DNA from: Euonymus europaeus
Taxonomy: Eukaryota > Streptophyta > Magnoliopsida > Celastrales > Celastraceae
NCBI GenBank assembly: GCA_963580455.1
Contig: OY756957.1
Span: forward strand, 8,375,001 to 8,439,000
Reading direction: 5' to 3'
Length of the DNA stretch: 64,000 bases
Part shown: positions 46,215 to 56,800 of the stretch, in pieces
How the letters are laid out: the number at the start of each line of letters is the position of its first letter
Numbering within the stretch: the first letter of the stretch is position 1
Program-made: the position numbers and the translations under genes
The notes under the pieces: model-generated
Seen by the model: the letters and a program-made list of their open reading frames with translations, nothing else
What the model was told of the DNA's origin: nothing
The model's database searches: none

Positions 46215-47267
46215 TTTCATGTCCATAAACTAAATCTGTTGAGAATTGTTGACTGTGATTTCAGCAAGTTGAATAATTTTTTTATGAATTCAGAAACCTC
46301 ATGATTCGATTTTGTTCATGAAACACATTTGCATATAGAAATGAATTTGGTTTTTTCTTAGAAATGACCCATTTATAAAACATTTTAAAATCAAATCTCA
46401 TCTCTCAAATAATGTTTAGTCTAAACTTTTTTGCATTGAAAAAAACATTGCAGTCTCTCTCATTTCTTTTCATACATTTTTCTTTTTTAAAAAATCTTAA
46501 AACTCATGAAAATCAGCTCTCTCTTTCTTCTCTCTTACTCCTTCCATGATTTGTATCTCTCAGATTGTTCAATCTTCGAGCAATCTAAGCTCCATAATAT
46601 GCTATAATGACGCCGTTTAGAATTGAAACGATGTTAAACTCTATGCAAGTTCCGTCTTCAAAGTTGACGAACATAGAGGTGCTCAATGTTCTCGCTAAGC
46701 GTCTAGTCTTTCGTCTCCTATCTAACCGAAGCAACATGTTTGTTTTACCTTTTGTGCTCAGTTTTTGCTTGAATTTTAAGTCGAGAAGGAAAATAACACT
46801 AAACTAAGGTTAGTTTTGTACATTTGATTTTCACAACTACCATATTTTTACATAACTATATAATTTTTTTTTTATAAATGGTCATTTCTCAAAAAAATCC
46901 AAATGAATTTCTCTTTATTAATATTTAATAACATATTGTGTAAGAAGTTTGATTGGGCCAGACCTGACGCTGGGCTTATAAACTAGGCGTCTCAAATGTC
47001 AAAAGTTGACAGATTATAGGCAAAATTGTAGGTAGTTATACTTGATGAGACTTAGTAAGGGTAATGTTACTCATTTAAATTTATTTGCAACAAAGTCTAG
47101 TTATTAGATTTTTTTTAATTAATTTGATTTTTATTTTCTAGATTCATCACAAGATTGGAGTCTTTCGATAAAATTACATATTAAATGAATGAAATTTAAT
47201 TTAGAAAACATATTAATTTTTCTTTTTTAATTAATTATTTTACTGTTTTAATCAATATGTTGAGCAT
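46215..47267. other. intergenic stretch, no gene
   Basis: AT-rich. The open frame 46607-46807 has no motif. Confidence 0.5.
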
Positions 47268-48125
47268 ACACGAGTTCGTTAGGATTTAGCGAATTCTTTT
47301 CTTTTTAGTTTAACACTTATTGTTTAGGTTATAACATGGAAATCGATATACGAGTCCGTTAGGATTTAGAGAATCAATTTTCCTTAGGATTTAATACTTA
47401 TTGTTTAGATTACAACATAAAAATATGATACACGTGTCTGTTAGGGTTTAGCGAATATGATAACATACGATAATAACCCCCAATCACATTCTGACACTTG
47501 GCAGATTTTCCGGACCTTAAAGGCGTAGCTGCAGAACATGTCCGACCAATATGCACTGCTCGGTTTTCTCCGAGCAGTGTCATTGGTTGTCTTTGAGAGG
47601 GGGAAGATCTCCTCATCTAACAAGGATTGTGTGCGATGGACATAGTCTCCTATTACTATAGGGACTATGCAAAGGAAGTGGACTCCTAGTAGGAGAAGGA
47701 CTCTCCTCATCCTTATAAAAGGATCTTGTTATCAGGTTTTTAGTCTCAACTCTTAACTGCTATCTAAACATATAACTTCTAGAGCACCGAGCTACGTGTT
47801 CTAAAAGCCATATTGTTCCTCATCTGACTTGAGCGTCGGAGCGCCAACGCCAGAGAACAACAATCTCTAGCTTGGTTCCTAGCTTAGTGTCCTCATCTTA
47901 GCAGGTTCGCCAGTCGCCAGAGAACAACAATCTCTAGCTTGGTTCCTAGCTTACGTGTCCTCATCTTAGCAGGTTCGCCAGTCGCCGGGAGAACGAGATA
48001 TTACCGAGAAGGCCTAGTTTGAACAAACTGATACGTGTCAAGACATAGCAGATTTTATACGTCATCAGAATATATTTCCCTTATGTTTAACACTTATTAT
48101 TTATGTTAGGACAATTGCAATGCAA
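47268..48125 (+). repeat. three tandem units of about 80 bp, the third split by a solo LTR
   Basis: Units begin TACACGAGTTCGTTAGGATTTAG (47268), TATACGAGTCCGTTAGGATTTAG (about 47349) and TACACGTGTCTGTTAGGGTTTAG (about 47430), and contain AACACTTATTGTTTAGRTTA. The third is cut after GCGAATA by the solo LTR and resumes at 48073 with TATTTCCCTTATGTTTAACACTTATT. Confidence 0.85.
47458..48067. mobile_element. solo LTR with perfect target duplication
   Basis: 610 bp from TGATAACATACG to ACGTCATCA, flanked by GAATA on both sides (47453-47457 and 48068-48072). A TATA box TATAAAA at 47714-47720 points to the plus strand as promoter orientation. An internal unit of about 67 bp (CCAGAGAACAACAATCTC…CAGTCG) is tandemly repeated at about 47850-47984. 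No coding sequence. It arose by recombination between two LTRs. The TTGAGCGTCGGAGCGCC segment is common in Gypsy LTRs, but the family is not certain. Confidence 0.9.
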
Positions 48126-49067
48126 TATTATTATTTTTTTAAACAGTAATGCAATATTTTTAAATAAAATGAATAATGTATTAACATATATATTTTTAAT
48201 GATATAACTATATTAAAATATATATTTTTGATTATCTGAATGTCTATATCATTTGATTTTTTTGAAAAGATATAACATCCAGTACTCTCGGGATTGCGAT
48301 TTTAATTTGCTTTCTGTCTGTAACCTATTCGTCATCGGCATCCCGGTCGATTATCGTCGCCAACAGTATAGTCTGACTCATCGAAGATGCACAGAATCGT
48401 CTTTTTCTTATTTTTCACTCAGCTGTTAAGAAGAAAGCAGGTAGTCGCTTCCGAAAGCTGAGACTTGACCAATTTCCCTTCGTATGGAGCAAGAAAGCCA
48501 GGACTGAACTTCCTTTTGCTCCAAAGGAGGCCAATCTATTGAATTGATTGCTCGGCTGGAAGAGAAAGGATTCGACATTTGTTCTTAGGTCTTCCGGATT
48601 CTCTGTTTTGTTTTCCTCAGGTTTCCCCTCTGCTTGATCATTCCAGAAATCTCTCACAATTATCCAAACGGTTCTTCCGAGTGTATGCGACGCAGCGACG
48701 GCGAATAGTGATCGCATTGTTGGTGGTTGATTTTGCAGGGGATTTACCAGTTTTGTGGCTGGTATTATTCTTGTTGTTGTGTCTTATTCTACCTGCTACT
48801 TTTAGGATTCCTCTCTCGAATTCTCGTGTTGAATTCATAATAGTACATAGTTATTTTGTTTGAAAATTTTCAGGTTTAAGTTTTGAGGTAACAGCAAGTG
48901 AATTTCTTCTTTGGGTCAAATTAACACAACGGAGTCCTTGACGAGGTTTCCAAGCAAACCAGATGAGTGAAGATCAACAAGAAGAAGTACGATTGAGCTG
49001 ATAGAATTCTGAATTCGAATCAGAAAGCAAAGAAACACAACTGCTTCAGCTTCAATCTTATAACCAG
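48126..49067 (+). promoter_or_regulatory. upstream region and probable 5' leader of the maturase gene
   Basis: AT-rich to about 48290, then GC-richer sequence (TTCGTCATCGGCATCCCGGTCG) typical of a transcribed leader. Several short upstream ATGs occur. Other open frames here (48415-48717 minus, 48579-48863 plus) have no family motif and overlap the leader, so I do not call them. A leader intron is possible: a pyrimidine-poor ATAACCAG just before the ATG at 49068 could be an acceptor, but I cannot decide. Confidence 0.4.
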
Positions 49068-51281
49068 ATGCGTCCTCGTCTTGCTTTCTATACCCAAACA
49101 ATTCTCAATAATGCCAATCGTATTCCTACCAGCATCAGCACAACCAGGTTACTTTACTCCTATTCAAATCCCTTAAAGCATAGGACAAATGGGTTGGCTT
49201 TGTTTCGTTTACTTTCTTATTTCACACGGGTGCATAGGCGTGAACCGGATCCCAATGACCCCTCTACCCTTATGAAGGAAGATGGAGTCTCGGTTTGTTC
49301 CCAAATGTGGATTGAGAATTTTCGAGACCCAGATAGAATTGTGACAAACTTGAGTTCTTATCTTAGGAGATTTGAGCTATGGGTGTTAGCTTATCAGAAA
49401 GTGTGTGCTGATGAGATGGGGGCGTATATGCCCCGTAGCTCGATAACTAAATCAGCATTAGAAGACTTGTTAAAGTTGCGCAATGCGGTTCTTGATGAAA
49501 GGTTTAAGTGGGGAGCAAGGTTGGATTTCATTATTAAGTCGCCAAAAGATAAGACTGATTATGCCTCTTTGTCGAAGAGGAAGATCAAGACGATTCTAAC
49601 GACCACACAACCTGCAGCTTTTCAGGATAAGATAGTTCAGGAGGTGGTGTTTATGATTTTGGAGCCAATATATGAGGCAAGGTTCTCCCAGAAGTCATTT
49701 GCATTTAGGCCCGGGAGAAGCGTGCATACAGTTTTGAGGGTGATTAGGAGGAGTTTTGCAGGGTATTTGTGGTATATCAAGGGAGATTTGAGTACAATTT
49801 TGGATGGGATGAAGGTGGGGTTTGTGATAAATGCATTGATAAGGGATGTGAGGGATAAGAAGGTGATTGATTTGATAAAGTCAGCACTGGTTACACCGGT
49901 GATTACAACTCGGGTTGATGAGGGAGAGAAGAGAAAGAAGAAGAAGAGGAAATATCAGAAGAAAAGGGTGTTGGCAGAAGATGAGCCAAAGCCTGACCCT
50001 TATTGGTTAGAAACCTTTTTCGGTTTTGCTCCCGAGGAGGCAGGGAAAGTTCCATCATGGGGACATTGTGGTATTCTTAGTCCCCTTTTGGCCAATATTT
50101 GCCTGGATGAGTTTGATAGATGGATGGAGAAGAAGACAAAGGAATTCTACCGTCCATCAAAGAATGATGTGATATGGAACAGTCCTGACGGGGAAGCAGA
50201 ACATGGGAATACGTCTTGGCCAGAATTTGTTCCAACTAGCGGACCAGACAAGACCAGAAAGATGGACTACATAAGATATGGAGGTCACATTTTGATTGGT
50301 ATTCGGGGACCAAGAGCAGATGCAGCGACATTGAGAAAGCAGTTAATTGAGTTTTGTGATCAGAAATACATGCTAAAGCTAGATAACGAGAGCCTCCCTA
50401 TTGAACATATAACTAAGGGTATAATGTTTCTTGATCATGTATTGTGTCGAAGAGTTGTGTATCCAACTCTTAGGTACACTGCAACTGGGGGAAAGATAAT
50501 TAGTGAAAAGGGTGTGGGCACTCTTTTGTCAGTCACAGCGAGCTTGAAACAATGCATCAAACAATTTAGGAAGTTGGACTTTATCAAGGGGGATAGAGAT
50601 CCAGACCCACAGCCTTGTTTTCGAATGTTCCATGCTACTCAGGCTCACACCAATGCACAGATGAACAAGTTTTTGTCAACGATGGTTGAGTGGTATAGGT
50701 ATGCTGACAATCGGAAAAAAATAGTGAATTTTTGTTCTTATATTTTAAGGGGATCCCTTGCAAAGCTTTATGCTGCTAAATATAAGCTTCGTTCACGAGC
50801 AAAAGTGTACAAGATTGGTGATCGTAATCTCAGCCGGCCTCTTAAGGAGAAGAAAGGGCAGTCACCAGAGTACCATAATTTGCTAAGGATGGGTCTTGTA
50901 GAGTCTATCGATGGCCTCCAGTATACCAGAATGTCTCTGGTACCCGAAACTGACTACACACCTTTTCCAAGTAACTGGAGACCTGATCATGAGATAGCGT
51001 TGCTTGAATATATAAGGCTTGATGATCCCAAAACCGTTGATGAGCAACGGAATAGCATTGAAGAACAAGGTCTGGTTTCACCTCAGGACTATATTTCAAT
51101 GCTAGTTTGGAACTACAAGAGAAATGTTATTGTGATGGACCAACTTTCCCTGCCAAAGACGGCTGATAATAACGAGGAAAAGGATCAGCAATTGCTGTTG
51201 GGTTCAATTGATGGACTCTATGATCAGGAAAACGTGGAAGAGGATGAACATATTAAAGGGTTACGGGCAGCACATATGTAA
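49068..51281 (+). CDS. nMAT2: nuclear-encoded mitochondrial group II intron maturase, nMAT2-type
   Basis: Intact single-exon gene, 737 codons; Arabidopsis nMAT2 is about 735. Residues 1-58 contain no acidic residue and many Arg/Ser, a mitochondrial presequence. Then come the maturase N-part (WIENFRDPDRIVTNLSSYLR, about 81-100), the RT domain from about 155 (KTILTTTQPAAFQDKIVQEV; FAFRPGRSVHTVLRVIRR; KGDLSTILDG with D240), a Lys-rich insertion typical of nMAT2 (EKRKKKKRKYQKKR), and domain X at about 554-590 (NFCSYILRGSLAKLYAAKYK). The catalytic box, YADD in bacterial group II proteins, is YGGH here (404-407), so reverse transcription is not expected. No C-terminal endonuclease finger, as in nMAT1/nMAT2. 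Family role: splicing of several mitochondrial group II introns (nad1, nad7, cox2 in Arabidopsis). Stands between two ATP synthase pseudogenes. Confidence 0.93.
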   Translation: MRPRLAFYTQTILNNANRIPTSISTTRLLYSYSNPLKHRTNGLALFRLLSYFTRVHRREPDPNDPSTLMKEDGVSVCSQMWIENFRDPDRIVTNLSSYLRRFELWVLAYQKVCADEMGAYMPRSSITKSALEDLLKLRNAVLDERFKWGARLDFIIKSPKDKTDYASLSKRKIKTILTTTQPAAFQDKIVQEVVFMILEPIYEARFSQKSFAFRPGRSVHTVLRVIRRSFAGYLWYIKGDLSTILDGMKVGFVINALIRDVRDKKVIDLIKSALVTPVITTRVDEGEKRKKKKRKYQKKRVLAEDEPKPDPYWLETFFGFAPEEAGKVPSWGHCGILSPLLANICLDEFDRWMEKKTKEFYRPSKNDVIWNSPDGEAEHGNTSWPEFVPTSGPDKTRKMDYIRYGGHILIGIRGPRADAATLRKQLIEFCDQKYMLKLDNESLPIEHITKGIMFLDHVLCRRVVYPTLRYTATGGKIISEKGVGTLLSVTASLKQCIKQFRKLDFIKGDRDPDPQPCFRMFHATQAHTNAQMNKFLSTMVEWYRYADNRKKIVNFCSYILRGSLAKLYAAKYKLRSRAKVYKIGDRNLSRPLKEKKGQSPEYHNLLRMGLVESIDGLQYTRMSLVPETDYTPFPSNWRPDHEIALLEYIRLDDPKTVDEQRNSIEEQGLVSPQDYISMLVWNYKRNVIVMDQLSLPKTADNNEEKDQQLLLGSIDGLYDQENVEEDEHIKGLRAAHM

Positions 51282-51404
51282 GGTACGTATCTTAGACTGT
51301 TATGGAGGGTTTTTCGTCATTTTTTCCTTGTGACCAAGTGACCTTTGTACTTGTTTTGCTCAACTTCAATATTAGAGCAGCTCTAATCTATTCTTGCTAG
51401 GTTT
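51282..51404 (+). other. 3' region of the maturase gene
   Basis: Short unique stretch between the stop codon and the start of the duplicated block. No AATAAA seen in it; AATATTAG at 51369 is a weak candidate. The real 3' end may lie inside the duplicate. Confidence 0.4.
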
Positions 51405-52900
51405 CTTGAAATGTACTCTAAAGTAGTATATAGCTACTTCATCATGAAAAACACTCTTACAAACCATTGGTTAATTGGGAAAGAGCAAACTGAGACAAAT
51501 CATATATGGGGAAAGATATTAATAAACAGTTCCATACTTCTGAATGCTGGTACTCGGCTTATTATAATTACAATGTTCGTAACTTTGTAAATGATGTCTG
51601 TGTAGTTTCCTCTTGATGTTCTTGGGTCGCACCCCTTTGCTGCCTTTATAAATAAAATCCTTTGTTGCATTTAAAAAATAGGCATCATTGTCTTAACCAA
51701 GCAGAACTGGTGGTAAAAGTCGTGGCCCAATCGGGTATTATAGAAGTGTATCATTGGTAAAACTTCTACTGAAATGTTTCCAGAGGGATTAAATTCTACT
51801 GCTTTGGAAGTAGGCCATAGAAAATTCATTTGCTTGTACCAAAGGGAAGATGTATAGGGTATAATCATTTTCATTTGTTAACTAAGTACATTGCTTTGTT
51901 TTGAAAAATATTCAAATTCATGCATAGTTTTGCCAATAAGATGTGCTACTCACACACAGTTCAGACTCGGTCAGTTTTCTCATTTTGAAACAATACAACC
52001 CAAACTTTTGGGTTAGGCTCCTTTACCAAAGAAGACCAAGTCCAATCTCATACATGTCATGTTATCCACGAGTGAGTTCTGATCAGCAGGTGGCTTTGTT
52101 GTTTTTTTGTTCTGGTTTAAGTTCTTTGTTAATGACTAGTGTTCAGCTAAGATACTGACATAGACATGCCACCTCAGTCATCATTATTTTGATTTTTCTT
52201 GAGTCTTAAATATATGAAAGTGTGAATGAATAATGATCGTCTTTATTAATGCTTATCATACAGCCCAGATATGAAGTCTGAGCAATTCTTTATTCATGCA
52301 AATTGCTTAAAAAAAAATTCATGCTTAATTGCTTGCCATACAGCCAGCAATTTGTTTGGACTTCTGATGATTTTTTACTTTTGATATCTCAATCGGGGGA
52401 GAAAACGGGGAATTTTGTCCTTCAAACACGTAACAATTTTGTCCTTGTAGCTCACTGATAACCTTGTAAAATCTCATATTGTTATATATACATTGTTTTC
52501 CAAGTTGACATGGTAATAATAACCGTAACAACAGGGAAAATGGGTGTTTTGCCTGGACATGTTCCTACCATTGCAGACCTGAAGCCTGGCATCGTATCTG
52601 TGCATGAAGGAAATGACACCCAAAAAAAGTAACTTCCTGAGGAATGGGTTTGCATTTATACATGCAAACTCTGTTGCTGATATAATTGCTGTGGAGGCTG
52701 TGCCAATTGATCAGATCGTCTCCAAACTGGTGCAGAAGGGGCTTGCGGAGTTCACCCATAAGCTAAGTTCAGCTTCTACCGATTTGAAGAAATCTGAAGC
52801 TCAGATTGGGGTTGACTTTCACAGGGTTATGAACGCTGCCCTCTCTGGCCAAGGATTATGTTCATTCAGCCTTCTTGTTTTATCACTTTGAATCTGCTTT
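51405..52900 (+). repeat. segmental duplicate B of the ATP synthase intron and exon 2
   Basis: Colinear with 40650-40917 plus 44816-46200 of copy A. The Harbinger element is absent: the sequence runs CTGCCTTTATAAATAAAATCC at about 51640-51660 where copy A has CTGCCCTTA-element-TTAATAAATAAAATCC. Copy B starts right after the maturase 3' end and has no exon 1. Confidence 0.9.
52504..52891 (+). pseudogene. ATP synthase delta-prime, copy B exon 2, frameshifted
   Basis: Begins after a proper AG acceptor (52503-52504 area): [40 protein letters not shown], then an A-rich tract near 52621-52632 with four extra bases relative to copy A shifts the frame into a TAA. The shifted frame continues with [20 protein letters not shown], the C-terminal helices and a stop at 52889-52891. 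It lacks the 8-bp insertion of copy A, so the two lesions are independent. No exon 1 upstream (the maturase gene is there), so it is a partial duplicate and not an active gene. Confidence 0.9.
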
Positions 52901-53885
52901 TGAGCTTCGGACTCCTAATGTTTTATTTTGTCAATAGAAATCTGTTAAGATATAGTCACCGATTTCAGCAAGTCAAATAATTTTTTCCAGAATTCAGAAA
53001 CCGCAAGTGTTTCTTTCAATAAGGATTCGCTTTGATTGACTTTGCTTTACTGAGAGGGCAGTTTCCTTCTACCTTTTTCTGTTTTGGTTAAGCTCTCATC
53101 AGTCGATAGGCATATAAATGCATCTGCTATGTTCACTTTACCCATTAAAAAATGGGATTTGAGTTGTAGTTCCTGAAAATTGTATTCAAACTTGATTTCC
53201 ATACAACGGGGCATATCCTTCCTCGCAATGTCCTATAACTGAGAGAATATCTGGAATTTGTCTTTATTTATAGCAAGTGAACATGTACAAAAAGAAAATC
53301 ATAGTATGTGAAGATCCTGAACCAGTATTGTACAAAATTTAACCATGCAGCCAGCCATTAGATCCTTCTTTTTCGTTTTGGAAACCATGACAATGTCTGG
53401 TAGATGTGGTCCAGTGTCAGAAAATTAGTACACATCGTATGTTATCGACAAACCCAGAGAATCTTACACCATGAAGACAGCTATCCAAGTCCCACAAAGT
53501 TCTGTATAATTCTTGTTTGAAGGCTTGTTAATCAAAAAGCAAGCATTTGTTGAATCAATAGAATACACAGTAACAGCGTAATGATACAAACAGAAAACAA
53601 GAAAAACAACAAAAGGCATGCCAAGGTTTGGCCTCAGTATGTAAGCCAGAAAAGAATAATGCACTCTTGAATGCCTGAAGGGACCAATACATACCACCAA
53701 TATCCATTTGATGCTTCCGAAAGGGACTCAACCCTCTTGAGGCTTCTTAGTCTGAATATGATCAGCTCTAACAAATTTTCCCGCCTCATACCGATTGCCT
53801 ACGCAAGTAATCAATCCGCCTACAGCTGTATGCAGTCACAAGAAAAACAAGGCTTTTTGCAATAAATTCCTTATTTGGGTTCTTG
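52901..53885 (-). other. 3' flank of the Lon protease gene, between convergent units
   Basis: Holds the likely 3' UTR of the minus-strand Lon gene. The open frames here (53464-53700 minus, 53671-53865 plus) have no family match. Confidence 0.5.
53262..53270 (-). terminator. candidate poly(A) signal for the Lon gene
   Basis: The plus strand TTTATTTAT reads AATAAA on the minus strand about 620 bases after the stop codon. Plausible distance for a plant 3' UTR; other AT-rich motifs lie nearer, so this is tentative. Confidence 0.3.
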
Positions 53886-56800
53886 TCATATTTTTGAGTG
53901 TTGTCTCCATGGGCAACCACCTTCAAATGCTTGCTCTAGCACGTCTTCCATTCGCTTAGCAAACAGGATCTGCCGAAATGCAGGGAGGTGAAATAGTGAA
54001 AGTTTGAGATCACTGTGTCATCCATATTTTAGAAACTAATGCCCAACACAGTCAACCAACTCACATGTATGGAATAGCAATCCACAATATGCTTTAAGGG
54101 TTATCAAGTCCCTTTAATCATCTAATTGAACCATAACTAGCTTGAAATATAAAAACATTATCTGGCACAAATTCAGGGAAGAGGATGGCCAACCATCAGC
54201 TATCCTCTATCACACACGTTCTTTCAAACATTTTTTCACAGGCAGTTTGTCTACCGCAAGAGTTCTTGCTGGATTTTTTTTTAGAAAAAAACCTCAATTC
54301 TACATTTGTTTTCTGCTTGTTGGGTTTTGAAATAACCCCAAAATGTTAGTCTAAGCTGAAAAGATCCAAATCTCTTGCAAATTAACATGAAAAGCAAGCA
54401 TGAATCTAAATCCAAGTCTTGAATGAGAATAGAGTAAAAGATGGATACCATGTTCCCAAAACACGCATGATATGGTGCATTTATAAAAGCAAGCTGCAAT
54501 TTGCCATGAAAACAAAATTACCTCCAGACCGGTAAGCACAGTAGATGGTACTTCAACCAAGTCCTTCAAATTTCTCTCCGGCAGAATGACTCTCTTGATA
54601 CCAAATCGGTGAGCTGCCAATATCTGCAAATTTTATTTTCAAGAAAATGAAGTGAGAAATTGCTTTGTAGTTTTCAAGAACTATACTGATATTCGCATAA
54701 CTTCGCACTATCCTCATTGTATAATTTCAAAGTCTCATAGCTGAGACCCGATGGCTATGCGGGGATTAAGGCGTACATGATATTTATGATGCTGACGAAC
54801 TTTGGGGGCTATCTCAGATGCTAAAGTCAAAAGTTAGCTGACGCAGTTAATATTCCTTGGAATGTCTTAAGGAACTTAATGTAGGAGAGTCTATCACAGT
54901 TCATATTTTCCCTGAGCAGTAGCCTTAATATGCCTTCAAGAAATTGCATGCCCAAGTCAGTGGCCATTTTCCACCACACATAAAAAGGATCAAATGGTTT
55001 TCCTTTCTTTATTTTTTTGACAAGATCAAGAGCTGAACATATATTAGTCACGCTTCTAATGTCGAGGATTCTTCACCATACCAGGTCCATTTGAGCCTCT
55101 GACTTTACTTTCTAGTTTCTATTGCTGCTGCAAGCAACGGAATGCTGAAATGTTCCCTCATCCTAACGAGAAAAGGAAGCTGATGAAATTGTCACTTTTA
55201 TGTTATGGCCGATTTCACTTTCACTCTGTGGTACTAAGGATGACTTTCTTGCGGAACTTCCAGAGAGGTATCAAGAGTCCAGCTCACTGGAGTGAGTTAT
55301 CTTTAGCCAACAAGCATGGAAGACATGTAAAAGATATAATGCACTTTCACTCTCGGCATAAATCTAGAAATTAAAGAGAATAATACTTGTTAGACCTTTA
55401 ATCAAAGTTGTTTTCAATGATTTGTTTAACAGGGATGAGGAGCCTTGAACCCCCACCCTAAGGACAAGATGGTAAGGAGTCAACCACTAAATCAGAGATG
55501 CTCCTTAGTCCTTACCTTTAATCAAAGATTTAAATTGTCAAAATGACAGGATCTTTAGACAGATTTATTTACAATACTTTTATAATTTGATTTTACCCAC
55601 AAGGTTTTAGTCCGACAGATTTGAAGACTTTAGGAATTTAAATCAGAATTTGGTCCGAGTCCATATACGACTCAGTTGACACTTAGTACCAACATTTAAG
55701 ACTTAAGAGCATCCTTTTATGTTTTAAGCAGAATGGTTAATCTGGTAAATAAAAAAATCAAACTCTGGTTCTTGATAACCTTATCTTCTTTACTTCCCCA
55801 ATTCAATGTCCTTTATTCTCCTGTGTTTTAACATAATAACATATTGTGCAGCCACGGGCCCAGCATAACCTTTTCCATGCATTTATGTAAAGCGGAAACA
55901 GCAAGAGACAATGTACTGGAATATTTCAGATACAAAAGTACAATGAAGTTCTAAATTAAAAGCGTTAGCAGAGTTCAACTTGATGAATGACTGAATAAGT
56001 GTAAAATTTTATGAACTTTGTATACTAATTCCTTGTGATATCCCATGCTATTCCCAATGAAAATTAAAAGGGCAAGTTGATGAAGTGAAATATACCTTAT
56101 CCTTGATACCACCAACAGGCAGCACAAGACCCCTTAACGTGATTTCCCCAGTCATTGCCGTATCTGCTCTTACACGTCTCTGACTCAACAGCGAAACCAG
56201 AGCTGTCACCATGGTCACACCAGCTGATGGCCCATCTTTGGGCACGGCCCCAGCAGGAAAATGTATATGAATATCCCGATTCTCCATAAGATTGATTTCC
56301 TCAGCAGATGCCAACATAAGATCTCTTGACCTGGCTCTGACCTATATAGATGAGAAATTCAGTAAAAAATGTAGAACAATGCATGGAAAAGTGGAAAACA
56401 AATACAGATTTCCAAAAAAATGTAGAAAATGAAAGATAATGCTTAAATGGCATCAGTAAGATCTATTAATAAACAGAGTTGTTTTAACTTTTAAAAAAAA
56501 AGGAAAAAAGAAAACCTAAAGGCAATACAGTAAACACTAAATTACCCATGTCAATGCAATTTGCGCTGATTCTTTAATTACATCTCCAAGTTGTCCTGTC
56601 AGATTCAATTCACCCTTCCCAGCCATTTCTGTAGCTTCAACAAACTGAACCTCTCCACCAAAAGAGGTCCAAACAAGTCCCACAGACACCCCAGGAGATG
56701 CAACACGTTCTGCAGCTTCTGTATCATCAAATCTTGGAGGCTGTACCACAGGATATATGAACAATATTATAAAATATGCTGGAAACAAGGGGCAACGACT

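Noticed and set aside
48415..48863. Frames of 94-100 codons on both strands before the maturase
   Set aside because: They overlap the probable transcribed leader, have no family motif, and overlap each other.
54827..55374. 74-codon frames in a Lon intron
   Set aside because: They lie inside a well-defined intron of an intact gene and show no similarity to a known protein.
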